The notes: a model not told the origin generated them from the sequence alone. A stretch of DNA of 64,000 nucleotides from Ignavibacteria bacterium UBA7675 (GCA_002483085.1 DLHF01000026.1:107319-171318); one strand, 5' to 3'. Positions 52,737 to 61,563 are shown, numbered from the stretch's first letter. A program made the numbers and translations.

Positions 52737-54236
52737 CTACCCCACCATCTCCGCCATTGGCTTGCCCGTAATCTTGCTTTCTAACCAGTAGGAAAGCTCC
52801 TGTAGGCCAAGCGTGCGAGCAGCCTGTGGATCGCCGTTTTTCAGCACCTCTAGCGCGTGTTGTAGCCCTGCACAACTCTGCACAAATTCCTCGTCGCTGC
52901 TGTGGCCGGGTAGCTTTCTCAAAAAGTCGAGCACCGCTTTTTCTACCGGCCCACACTTCTGCCGCTGTGTAAGGTAGTAGTGTGCTGTGCGGTACTTGCT
53001 CTCTACAATATCGTAATGCTCAAGCTCGAAGTGCAAAATCGGCAGCAATAAGCGGATAAAACACTGGATGTCCTGCCTGCTGTCGGTCTTGCTGTCGTTG
53101 AGAATGCGGTACAGCCAGTCCAAAGCATTGGCATAACGCGCTGCAAAAAAGTGGATGATCGCCAGGTTGTAGTACAGCGCAATCAGGCGCGCGCGGTTGG
53201 TCTTCTCGGCGTGAGTATCGAGCCAGCGGGCAATTTCGGGCGCAAGCTCAAGCCCCCTGTCGAGCTGCCCGGTATTGAGGCTGTACAACAATTCGAGATA
53301 ATAAATATTTTGCCCCAGCTCGGTGTCCACGTGTGGCGTGATGTTCGCAAGGCTGCGCAGGCTTTCGATCACAGCCGGAAACTCGTCGTAGCGCTTCAGA
53401 TGAATACAGCTATTCACAAAGTTCGACGATGCGCGGATAAACCGCAGAGGCTCTTCTTTCAGCCTGTGCGGATGCTCCTTCCACAGTTCGATCATGCGCT
53501 TTCTACAGGCAAAATTACCGTCGTAGTCGCCCTGCATCTGGCAGCGAATAGCGTGGATAGAATTAAAGCGCAGCCGCGCTTCAAACGACAGTGCGCGGTC
53601 CTCGCACTCCAAAAGCGAATTATCGAATATTCCCGATACTGCCGTGTAGTTGTCCGTCAGATTCTTTCGCGCATAGGCAAACACAATATCGTACAAATTC
53701 TGGAAATCCATCTGGTTGTGCAGCCGCTTCAATACCTCGTCGGTTTTGTCTACCACTTCGCCGATGCGCTCCTGCACCTGCGTGCTCTGCATGTCGTGGA
53801 TATGGAGCCGCGAGAGATTGAGCAAGCGCAGCAGAACAGAAAAATCTTCGTACTCCCATGCGCTTTTTTCCACCTTGCGCAGAATCTTCACAGCTTGTGC
53901 AAACAGCCTCTTTTCAGTGAGTATCTCCGCTTCCTCAAGCAGCGTTGTCAACTGCCGCGTAATCGTGTTGCCATCGCGGAATGCGCGTAAACTGCGGAGG
54001 ATGAGCCGCGATAAATGCACCTTTTCCGACGACAAATGCTCCACGAATTTTTCCCCGCGAAACTGATCGCGCAGGCTCTCTTCGTCGTATTCCTCCATCT
54101 TGTTGATCGCGTCGAAAAGACGAACATAGTTGTTCCTCTCCCCTATTACGTGCATGGAAGAAAACACCTTGAAGTACCGTTTCTCGGCGGAAGTAAGCGA
54201 TGTAACAAGAGAAAAAAGGTCGTCGGAAGATTTCAT
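52737..54236 (-). CDS. Conserved helical-repeat hypothetical protein
   Basis: 499 aa from MKSSDDLFSLVTSLTSAEKR. The start resembles a widespread Bacteroidota protein whose N terminus reads SLTxAEKRYFK. The whole length is helical, with tetratricopeptide-like pairs (FAQAVKILRKVEKSAWEYED, LYYNLAIIHFFAARYANALD). There is no signal peptide or membrane segment. It is probably a cytoplasmic scaffold; no catalytic motif is seen. It is convergent with the DUF1573 gene. Confidence 0.65.
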   Translation of the reverse strand: MKSSDDLFSLVTSLTSAEKRYFKVFSSMHVIGERNNYVRLFDAINKMEEYDEESLRDQFRGEKFVEHLSSEKVHLSRLILRSLRAFRDGNTITRQLTTLLEEAEILTEKRLFAQAVKILRKVEKSAWEYEDFSVLLRLLNLSRLHIHDMQSTQVQERIGEVVDKTDEVLKRLHNQMDFQNLYDIVFAYARKNLTDNYTAVSGIFDNSLLECEDRALSFEARLRFNSIHAIRCQMQGDYDGNFACRKRMIELWKEHPHRLKEEPLRFIRASSNFVNSCIHLKRYDEFPAVIESLRSLANITPHVDTELGQNIYYLELLYSLNTGQLDRGLELAPEIARWLDTHAEKTNRARLIALYYNLAIIHFFAARYANALDWLYRILNDSKTDSRQDIQCFIRLLLPILHFELEHYDIVESKYRTAHYYLTQRQKCGPVEKAVLDFLRKLPGHSSDEEFVQSCAGLQHALEVLKNGDPQAARTLGLQELSYWLESKITGKPMAEMVG

Positions 54237-54430
54237 GACTTCCTGCTTATTATCGTAGAAGTAATTCTGCCTGCCAGAAGGCCGATGGACGCTCGGCCAG
54301 AAGTGCTAAGCCGTAATTTGGCGAAAAAATGGATTTTCTGGAATTCATTCTTTCGCAATACCGCTCTTTTGCCCATTGCGTAGCGCTTCTGCTACAGGAC
54401 GCCAGACCTCCAGTTTTTGCGAAATTCTTG

Positions 54431-54463
54431 TTTGATACGCCCTACCGCATTGTCGTAGGTTTG
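54431..54463 (+). promoter_or_regulatory. Bacteroidota-type promoter
   Basis: TTTG (54431-54434), a 21-nt spacer, TAGGTTTG (54456-54463): full matches to both boxes with the same spacing as the bcp promoter. The next start codon is 47 nt downstream. Confidence 0.65.
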
Positions 54464-54510
54464 CAGTGAACAAACAATGATTTACAGTTTTCCACTCTTA
54501 TGCCAGTTGT

Positions 54511-54954
54511 ATGCTGTTCGAAATTGTCAGAGAATTTGATCTTGAATGCCACTCGGTGCGTCACACCGGGGCGATGGTCAGGATTATGAACAACCGAACC
54601 GAACAGCCTGTCTTTACGCACTTTGTCAATGTGAACCCTATCGCTCTAAAAGTACAGGAAGGATTCCTCTGCGCAGGTAATATGAAATTAGACGAGCGCC
54701 CTTTCAGGCTGCGGATAGACATGGTAGGCAAAGATTCGGTGCAGTTTGAACAGCACGGCACAGAGCTGCGGCTCGTAGCCCAGAAGCGCTACAAATTATT
54801 CACACGGACGTACAGATTCCGGTTAGATACATGCCCGGTGAAGTGCATTATCGTGGAGCAGACATTGTTTATTCTTTGCCCGTCTTCCTGCGCGCCAGGG
54901 CTGCGTTCGCCCATAGCGGCATTACGCAAGCTGGTACAGAGGCGAGTCCGGTAG
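54511..54954 (+). CDS. Hypothetical protein
   Basis: 147 aa starting MLFEIVREFDLECHSVRH. No signal peptide or membrane helix; the first 110 residues alternate short hydrophobic and charged stretches as in a beta protein (RIMNNRTEQPVFTHFVNVN, FRLRIDMVGKDSVQFEQHG). The last 35 residues are cysteine-rich and then basic and may be less constrained. A good promoter lies upstream, which supports it as a gene. I recognise no family. Repeat copy 12 begins 52 bp after its stop. Confidence 0.55.
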   Translation: MLFEIVREFDLECHSVRHTGAMVRIMNNRTEQPVFTHFVNVNPIALKVQEGFLCAGNMKLDERPFRLRIDMVGKDSVQFEQHGTELRLVAQKRYKLFTRTYRFRLDTCPVKCIIVEQTLFILCPSSCAPGLRSPIAALRKLVQRRVR

Positions 54955-55340
54955 TCGTGGAATGCCTGCCTGTGGCAGCGAAGCTCGATACAGAAGCATC
55001 AGCTTTGCGCTTCGGCCTCTGCCCTCGCCCCGGTCTCTGCACCGCGCAGCACATTTCGCTGCATGGCTGTCCGCCCGTCCTCCGCGCAGTGTTAGCGTAC
55101 AAGCTCGGCAGTGCAGCAGGTGCTCGGCGCCCTCTGTGCAGAGCAGAGCTCTATGTTGCAGGCGGCTGGCTTTCGGGCAATCAAGCAACGGCTCGTGCGA
55201 CCGGCGACAGCGACCAGGCTTCAGGGCAACGATGCCCGTGCCACAAGTAGTATCTATCAGCAACAGAACTTGTAGAAAAATTTCCTATGCTCTGCATTCA
55301 TAGCAGTAATTTTTTTTTCACACATATTTACAGTGGAATC
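54955..55340. other. Gene-free stretch filled by a complete repeat
   Basis: Element copy 12 occupies 55007-55246. The remaining 90 bp is AT-rich (T9 at about 55310) and leads to the next small gene. No RNA gene or terminator was seen. Confidence 0.5.
55007..55246 (-). repeat. Dispersed A-B element, copy 12 (complete, long spacer)
   Basis: Module B (55007-55066, reverse): GCGCTTCGGCCTCTGCCC, then CGGTCTCTGCACCGCGCAGC, ending GCATGG. Module A (55196-55246) has the core TGCGACCGGCGACAGCGAC (55196-55214) and ends GATGCCCGTGCCACA. The order and relative orientation equal those in copies 4 and 8. Confidence 0.9.
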
Positions 55341-55826
55341 ATGGCGCACCCAATTCTCCTACCGGCTTCGTTTCCCGTAGCGGAATACATCGCAGAATTT
55401 AAGCCTTCGGGTACAGTGGCTCTCCGTACCTATCGCTCTGAGGGCTGGGAAATACACGAGTACAACCTGTCGCAAGGCCCATTGCGCATGGCTGTAAACG
55501 CGGGCTCACTGATGCTACAGCCACCCGGCGTATTCCACACGCCCGAGACAATTATTATCGACCTCAACGATCCAGCAGCAGAAGTATCGATGCTGCGGCA
55601 TCTGGCAGGAGGCGATTTGAACATCATCGGGGCCGATGATTTATCCTATGAATGTGTGGGAGGAAGCCAGCCCAATGCAGAGCTTCATCGATTTGAGCTC
55701 AGCCTGTGCCCGATAGAACTCTACCTTGAAACCAACGGCGGAGCACGAAAGCTCCATGTTACGTTCGACAATCCTCCGGGAAGTACGGCACCGGGCTACA
55801 CACGGCTTGCGGCAATTCCACACTAG
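55341..55826 (+). CDS. Hypothetical protein
   Basis: 161 aa from MAHPILLPASFPVAEYI; a longer in-frame start at 55287 is less likely because it lies in the AT-rich leader. The sequence looks like an all-beta cytoplasmic protein (SLMLQPPGVFHTPETIIIDL, ELHRFELSLCPIELYLET). It has no signal peptide, membrane segment or motif I know. A weak likeness to cupin-like folds (PPGVFH) is not enough for a call. The subtilase gene follows 268 bp later, so a link is possible but unproven. Confidence 0.5.
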   Translation: MAHPILLPASFPVAEYIAEFKPSGTVALRTYRSEGWEIHEYNLSQGPLRMAVNAGSLMLQPPGVFHTPETIIIDLNDPAAEVSMLRHLAGGDLNIIGADDLSYECVGGSQPNAELHRFELSLCPIELYLETNGGARKLHVTFDNPPGSTAPGYTRLAAIPH

Positions 55827-56094
55827 CACACGCAGCACACGATCAAAAATATCAACGGCTCTGTCGGAACGATCCACAGGAGCCGGAGGGAAGGGAGTGC
55901 CCTTTCTACAGGGAAGGGCCGACAGCGCTGCGGCAGTTCGGGAGCTGCACCTGCAAAGCCTCGGTAAAGGATGACTGAAGGCATCGGGAAGAGCTGCCGC
56001 AGGTGGCTGGCGTTGTGCATACAAAGCACAACTACGCGCCCAATAGTTCCGGCGATAAGTATGTTTTTTCATCATATTTTTATGGATAAACCTT

Positions 56095-59000
56095 ATGGCA
56101 ACGAAGGCAATTATTTCTAAAAGCGGCTTCGGAATTACCGATGGCCGCATGGCTTCTGCCGAAGCTGATGGGCACGGCATTGCTGTGGAGGCACAATTCC
56201 CCCACGGCACGCTGATATCGGGAACCGATAAACAATACGCCGCACTCGAAGACAGAGGCTATCGCGTAAAGCTGCTACCCGATACTAATATTCTCACGGT
56301 TGGCAGCTATCGCATCGATATTGAAAAAGGGGAACCTAAAGTACCTGCGAGCTTGGATGTGCCCAAAGCACTAGCAAAAACTTGGCTGCACCATCTTGTG
56401 CAGCTTCAAGGACCGCCCAATGCAGAATGGAATGAAATTCTCGAAGAACACGGTGTGGATGTCGTAGAACCAGTTGGCTCCTACGGACTTTTTGTTACGG
56501 GAACACCCGAAGCCGTGCAAGCGCTGCACACACTGCCATTTGTAGCCTGGACTGGCCCTTTCAAGCCCGCTTATAGAATTCATCCCAACCTCGCTGATGT
56601 GAAGGAGCGCATCCGATTTGTCAACATCGGTGTGTACCCGGAAAGCGAAGTAGAGATTGTACGCCAGGCGCTGCTCGACACTGGTGCAGAGATTGTACGT
56701 GAAGCCGCGCCGAACGCGGGCTATCAGGGCGAGTATCATGTCTTTATTGCGGAAATGGATGCAAAGCACATCCCAACCATTGCAGCTTTGCGCGGTGTGC
56801 GCTGGATGGAATTTGCAGCACCCCAAGCTGGTCTGGATGGAGAACGCGAGACACAGATACTCGCGGAAAACCTCAACGCCGCAGCACCGCCTAATACGGC
56901 TCCGTTAGTAGGCTACCAGCCTTGGCTTGCCACAGTAGGACTGAATGGCAGCAATGTAACTGTTGCTATTTGCGATACAGGTGTCGATGCCAACGCCAAC
57001 AACAATGCTACAGGCCATCTCGATATTCGCGGCAGGCTGGCGGCATTTGTGGACTACACCGGTGGAGCAAATGCCACCGACGTCGACGGACACGGAACGC
57101 ATGTGGCAGGCATAGCCATAGGCAATGCGGCAACCGGACAAACCGAAGCAGTTGCACCAAATAATTTTTTGTGGGGGCAGGGCGTAGCACCGCAAGCACA
57201 ATATGTAGTGCAGAATGCGATATCAGCCGCAGCTCCTTGGCCTCCCGCTAACTTCGGCCAGCTTACACAGGATGCCGTTACTAATGGCGCTGATGTGATG
57301 AACAACAGTTGGTTCGATGGTTCATCCCCATCCGGAGGCGCGGGCTATACGGCCAATGCGCGCCGCTTCGACCAGCTTGTACGCGATCCCAATGAAGCCA
57401 GCGCGGAACTCGACCATCTCGCCATTGTATTTTCGGCTGGAAATGCCGGAGGCGGGCCGTCGACAATTACACCGCCACACGAAGCAAAAAATGTTATCGT
57501 CGTCGGCAATTCGCTTACGTCGCGCCCGGCTACTGGCTTTCCGTCGGAAGACATCAATGGGATTAACGGCAGTTCCAGCCGTGGCCCGGCGGTCGACGGA
57601 CGTATCATGCCCACCGTTGTGGCACCCGGCACAAACGTGTCGTCGACTTGGGCAGAAACAGGAAGCGTGGCAAATTACGGGCAGCCAATAGCGGGAACGG
57701 GTACACCCGACCCCATGAACCCGGGCAACCTGCTCAATCAATATATGTTCATGTCCGGTACGTCCATGTCGGCGCCAATGGTAAGTGGTTCGTGTGCTCT
57801 GCTTACACAGTGGTGGCGCGAGCGCACCAATGGAAAAAACCCCAGCCCGGCACTGCTGAAAGCATTGCTGGTGAACGGTGCTGAAGACCTCGCTGGAGGC
57901 CAGAACTGGCGGCGTATTCGCAGCGCTCTGTGGGCTGTACACGGAGGTATTCCCAACACATTCCGGCGCAACACTCCGGGCTTTGTGCCCGCAGCCGTTA
58001 TCTTTGGCTCAACAGTGCTTGTGCAGGCTGCCAACCTTGCAGCTATTGCTGCCAACCAGTGGTTCTTTGACGCCATCAACAATGTCCTGTACGTGCGCCT
58101 TAATAATGGCCAGACACCGGGCAATAGCATCCAAGCGCGCGACGCGCAGGCCGTTGCATCTATTCCCAACAACGATCAGGGTTGGGGACGTGTAAGCCTT
58201 GAGAATATCCTGTTGCAGGCTCCTGCTTCCGATCGCGGACCTAAATTGTTCTCCGACCAGCGGCACGCCTTTACAGCCAGCGGGCAGGAGTTTCTGATTC
58301 GCCTTGCGCCAGTGGACGCGGCACGCCCGATGCGCATTACTCTGGCGTGGAGCGATGCTCCCGGAGCTGCAAACGCCAACCCCGCTCTTGTCAATGATCT
58401 CGACTTGGAAGTACGCGAACTGAACACTGCCAATGTGTACAGAGGCAATGTATTCAGCAACGGATTTTCAACAACAGGCGGCGCGTTCGACAACCGCAAC
58501 AATGTAGAATGCGTGTACATCCAGAATCCTGCGGGTACATACGAAGTGCGCGTGATTGCTTCATCGCTTGCGGCTAATGCGCGCCCGCCATTCGACAATA
58601 TCGATGTGTGGCAAGACTTCGCCCTTGTTCTCGACAATGCCGAAGTTCCGCCTACAGACCCAGTAAGTGTCGTGCCTGTGATCGACCGCTCGGGCAGCAT
58701 GGTAGCCTATGGCTATGTGGATACCACACGCACCAGCAGTAAACTTTTTGTAGATATGCTCGGCATCGACGACCGCCTCGGCGTGGTGAGCTTTGGCGAT
58801 ACAGGCAGTGTCAATTATCCCCCCGTGCCAATGCCTTCGCTGCAACAGGTCACTGGGCAGCCAGTGCGCGACGCAGCGAAAGCAGAGATCGACAATATCG
58901 CGTTCGGCGGCTGTACATTTATGGGCGATGGCATTGAAAAAGCACGCGAGCTCCTCGCTCCTGCCGCAGGTGCACGCGCAATGGTATTGTTCACCGATGG

Positions 59001-60171
59001 CTACGACAACAAGGGTTGCGATATGGCGAATCCTATGAAGCCATCGGCTTTAGACGCAGTTGCAAGCCTACCTGCCGGGCTTCCGGTGTACACCTGTGCG
59101 ATGGGCCCGTCCTCCGATCAGGCATTGTTAGAACAGATTGCCTTAACAACAAACGGGCACTACTACTTTATGCCGACCATCGACGATCTGTACGAGATTT
59201 ACAATTACATTCGCGGCCAGATCACCGACACAGGTATTATTGTCAACGAAGCGGCTTTTGCTTCGCGCAGTCGTGTGGGAGCTTTTGTCGATGCGGGGGC
59301 AAAGAGCCTGATGCTCAACGTGGCGTGGAGCGATACGTCGCTGCAATACACGCCGGGCGAGCCCCGCAAAAAGAATGAGATCAGCGTTCGGCTTCGCACG
59401 CCACAGGGCAAGCTACTGCATCCGCAGGCTTCTGATGTGCGTACTATTGTAGGCTCTGGTTATGTAATCTTTACTATCCAAGAACCAGCCGCAGGCCAGT
59501 GGTATGCCGAAGTAGAAACAGCGCGATCTACCCACACCCGCTATACTGTAGGTGGCTTTGTCGACTCGCCCATCCGCCTGGTAGCTTCTCTGCCCAGTCG
59601 TATGATCCCCGGTAAACCGCTCCACATTTCTGCACGAGTATTCGACGGCAAAGTACAGATGTCCAATGTACGAGCCAAAGCCCATATCGTGGCGCCAACG
59701 CTCGGCATTCCGGCCTTGCTCGATAAATACAAGCAACAGCTTGCACGCGTAAAGCCCATTGCAACAGGTGGCGATGCCATACCAACAGACGTAGCGCGCC
59801 TTCTGGCACTCCGAGCCAAGCTCTCCAAAGACAAACAACCGCACGACATCTTTACAACGATGTTGTCGCTGATGCCGCTGTCGGGAAGCAGGAATGCTAC
59901 CAATGGAAGCATCGGCACAAGTCCTGTGCGGCCAGTAGCAGTAGCACACGCCATCGACGGCAATGGCATGGAGCCAATGGAACGCTCGTCGTTCTTCCCT
60001 TCGCCCGGGCTTTCGCTGCCCACACCAGTGCAGGCGCACACTCTTACGGGTAGTTTTGGCAATACGCGCCAGCAGGGTAGCTACAATGTCATTGTTACGG
60101 CAAGCGGCACTTCGCCAGAGTCCAACACGCGCTTTGTACGCAAACAGCTCATGAGCGTTGTCATTCGATAA
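56095..60171 (+). CDS. Subtilisin-like (S8) peptidase fused to a von Willebrand A domain
   Basis: 1358 aa. No signal peptide or membrane helix is visible at the start (MATKAIISKSGFGITDGRMA). Residues about 30-280 look like a propeptide region with two similar lobes. The S8 catalytic domain spans about 280-740 with an intact triad: D294 (CDTGVDANAN), H333 (DGHGTHVAG) and S557 (GTSMSAPMVSG), plus SAGNAGGG. A jelly-roll or P-type domain follows (about 745-850), then a VWA domain (about 855-1050) with the metal-site motif D864-R-S-G-S868 and FTDGYDNKG. The C-terminal 300 residues are beta-rich without a T9SS tail. How it leaves the cell, if it does, is unclear. A terminator follows at 60206. Confidence 0.85.
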   Translation: MATKAIISKSGFGITDGRMASAEADGHGIAVEAQFPHGTLISGTDKQYAALEDRGYRVKLLPDTNILTVGSYRIDIEKGEPKVPASLDVPKALAKTWLHHLVQLQGPPNAEWNEILEEHGVDVVEPVGSYGLFVTGTPEAVQALHTLPFVAWTGPFKPAYRIHPNLADVKERIRFVNIGVYPESEVEIVRQALLDTGAEIVREAAPNAGYQGEYHVFIAEMDAKHIPTIAALRGVRWMEFAAPQAGLDGERETQILAENLNAAAPPNTAPLVGYQPWLATVGLNGSNVTVAICDTGVDANANNNATGHLDIRGRLAAFVDYTGGANATDVDGHGTHVAGIAIGNAATGQTEAVAPNNFLWGQGVAPQAQYVVQNAISAAAPWPPANFGQLTQDAVTNGADVMNNSWFDGSSPSGGAGYTANARRFDQLVRDPNEASAELDHLAIVFSAGNAGGGPSTITPPHEAKNVIVVGNSLTSRPATGFPSEDINGINGSSSRGPAVDGRIMPTVVAPGTNVSSTWAETGSVANYGQPIAGTGTPDPMNPGNLLNQYMFMSGTSMSAPMVSGSCALLTQWWRERTNGKNPSPALLKALLVNGAEDLAGGQNWRRIRSALWAVHGGIPNTFRRNTPGFVPAAVIFGSTVLVQAANLAAIAANQWFFDAINNVLYVRLNNGQTPGNSIQARDAQAVASIPNNDQGWGRVSLENILLQAPASDRGPKLFSDQRHAFTASGQEFLIRLAPVDAARPMRITLAWSDAPGAANANPALVNDLDLEVRELNTANVYRGNVFSNGFSTTGGAFDNRNNVECVYIQNPAGTYEVRVIASSLAANARPPFDNIDVWQDFALVLDNAEVPPTDPVSVVPVIDRSGSMVAYGYVDTTRTSSKLFVDMLGIDDRLGVVSFGDTGSVNYPPVPMPSLQQVTGQPVRDAAKAEIDNIAFGGCTFMGDGIEKARELLAPAAGARAMVLFTDGYDNKGCDMANPMKPSALDAVASLPAGLPVYTCAMGPSSDQALLEQIALTTNGHYYFMPTIDDLYEIYNYIRGQITDTGIIVNEAAFASRSRVGAFVDAGAKSLMLNVAWSDTSLQYTPGEPRKKNEISVRLRTPQGKLLHPQASDVRTIVGSGYVIFTIQEPAAGQWYAEVETARSTHTRYTVGGFVDSPIRLVASLPSRMIPGKPLHISARVFDGKVQMSNVRAKAHIVAPTLGIPALLDKYKQQLARVKPIATGGDAIPTDVARLLALRAKLSKDKQPHDIFTTMLSLMPLSGSRNATNGSIGTSPVRPVAVAHAIDGNGMEPMERSSFFPSPGLSLPTPVQAHTLTGSFGNTRQQGSYNVIVTASGTSPESNTRFVRKQLMSVVIR

Positions 60172-60205
60172 AAGTTTTCTGATACATATTCTCTATAACC
60201 GCAAC

Positions 60206-60244
60206 ACCGGAGTTTGCCCAGCACAGGCCAGCTCCGGTTTTGTT
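60206..60244 (+). terminator. Terminator after the subtilase gene
   Basis: ACCGGAG (60206-60212) pairs with CTCCGGT (60232-60238), with an inner GCC/GGC pair in the loop, followed by TTTGTTT. It lies 35 bp after the stop. Confidence 0.7.
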
Positions 60245-60348
60245 TATAGATGTTGAACATGTTTTCACCGGTCGCCCGCCGCTTTTTGCAAACTCCTCGC
60301 GGCGGGTTGTCTTTTGGGGAAACTGGCAGAAGCGATTGGGGCAGTACA

Positions 60349-60408
60349 CCACGAGGCGGGTGTGCTACGCGGTGCGGAGAGCCAAAGCGAGGGCAAAGAC
60401 AGAAGCGC
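60349..60408 (+). repeat. Dispersed element, module B copy 13
   Basis: CCACGAGGCGGG, then TGCTACGCGGTGCGGAGAG and a tail ending GACAGAAGCGC. It lies between two plus-strand genes with the tail end facing the downstream gene, so it breaks the usual orientation rule. Confidence 0.85.
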
Positions 60409-60486
60409 TATACCTGCTTCATACCTGCGTAACATCCTGCCGCACACATGCGTTTCAGTACGCAACTGAACAACAGCGGAGGAATT

Positions 60487-61563
60487 ATGGCAACGGCGCG
60501 TACTTTTCTGGCCCTGCTTATGGCAGGATATGGCATCGCAAAAGCAGATGTAGTGTACACAAATAATTTTGAATCGAAGCAAACCGAAGGTTGGTCCACA
60601 GATACTAAAGCAGGCACATGGAGCAACGCAGTACAAATTTCCCGCGCCCCTAATGGCACCAAGCGCTTTCTGGGTGAATTTGGCAATCAGAGCGTGCAGC
60701 TTACACTCGAAGATTTGCCCGCACACGATACTCTCACTCTTGCGTTCGATCTGCTTATTCTCCGCTCTTGGGATGGCAATGCCGACCCCGACATCTGGGA
60801 ATTGCGCGCCGATGGCTCGGTGCTCGCCAGCACCACATTCAGCAATGTGATTTTCCCACAGGCGTATCCTGGGCCGTACCCAGTAGCTCGCATGGACGGG
60901 CGCACAGGCGCAACTGCCAACAACTCAATGGGCTTTACATGGAGCGAACCGGACGTGTTCGACGGGCCGATGGATTCGTATTACCATCTTGAATACAGCT
61001 TTCCGCACTCCGGCGCTTCTGCTGAGCTGGAATTTGCCGCTATGCTCACCGATGTACGCCCCTACCTCGCCAACGAAAGCTGGGGATTGGACAATGTGGT
61101 GGTGAGTACGGGTGTGCCGGAACCTCCTTCGGCGGGCGAATCTACTACAGCCACAGAAAATGATATTCCGCAGTACGACCTTTCGGATGTAGTAATTACA
61201 ATGCGTCGCAGTGCGTGCTTTGGCACGTGCCCGGTGTACACCGTAGCAATCTACGGCAGTGGCAAAGTGGAATTTCGCGGGGAAAATTATGTAGCAGAAA
61301 AGGGTGTGCACATCGACAGCATACCACAGGAAGAAGTAAACCGATTAGTGCACGCTTTGCACAGCCAGGGATTTTTTTCTATGCAGGACAGATACGACAA
61401 CCGGCATATCACCGATCTTCCGGCGACGATCACCGCGTTTGAGTCGGGCACGGTGAAAAAAAGCGTGTACGACTACCACGGGGCACCGGAACAACTGCAT
61501 GAATTAGAACGGCTGATAGACAAAACAGCCAATACGGAGCGATGGATAGGGCGCGACCGATAA
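60487..61563 (+). CDS. Exported DUF6438 protein with an N-terminal beta domain
   Basis: 358 aa from MATARTFLALLMAGYG, with GCGGAGGAA directly upstream. The signal peptide is cut near AKA (about 20). Residues about 22-215 form a jelly-roll-like domain (VVYTNNFESKQTEGWSTDT, DTLTLAFDLLILRSWDGN, ESWGLDNVVVS), as found in secreted proteins. After a Thr-rich linker, residues about 235-355 are DUF6438: VVITMRRSACFGTCPVYTVA, YGSGKVEFRG, SVYDYHGAPEQLHELERLID. The family has no proven function. It is probably envelope-located, and no T9SS tail is present. Confidence 0.75.
   Translation: MATARTFLALLMAGYGIAKADVVYTNNFESKQTEGWSTDTKAGTWSNAVQISRAPNGTKRFLGEFGNQSVQLTLEDLPAHDTLTLAFDLLILRSWDGNADPDIWELRADGSVLASTTFSNVIFPQAYPGPYPVARMDGRTGATANNSMGFTWSEPDVFDGPMDSYYHLEYSFPHSGASAELEFAAMLTDVRPYLANESWGLDNVVVSTGVPEPPSAGESTTATENDIPQYDLSDVVITMRRSACFGTCPVYTVAIYGSGKVEFRGENYVAEKGVHIDSIPQEEVNRLVHALHSQGFFSMQDRYDNRHITDLPATITAFESGTVKKSVYDYHGAPEQLHELERLIDKTANTERWIGRDR

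Larger units (their letters stand above)
60172..60486. other. Gene-free stretch with terminator and repeat
   Basis: Terminator at 60206-60244 and module B copy 13 at 60349-60408. The rest leads to the DUF6438 gene. No promoter match was found. Confidence 0.55.
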
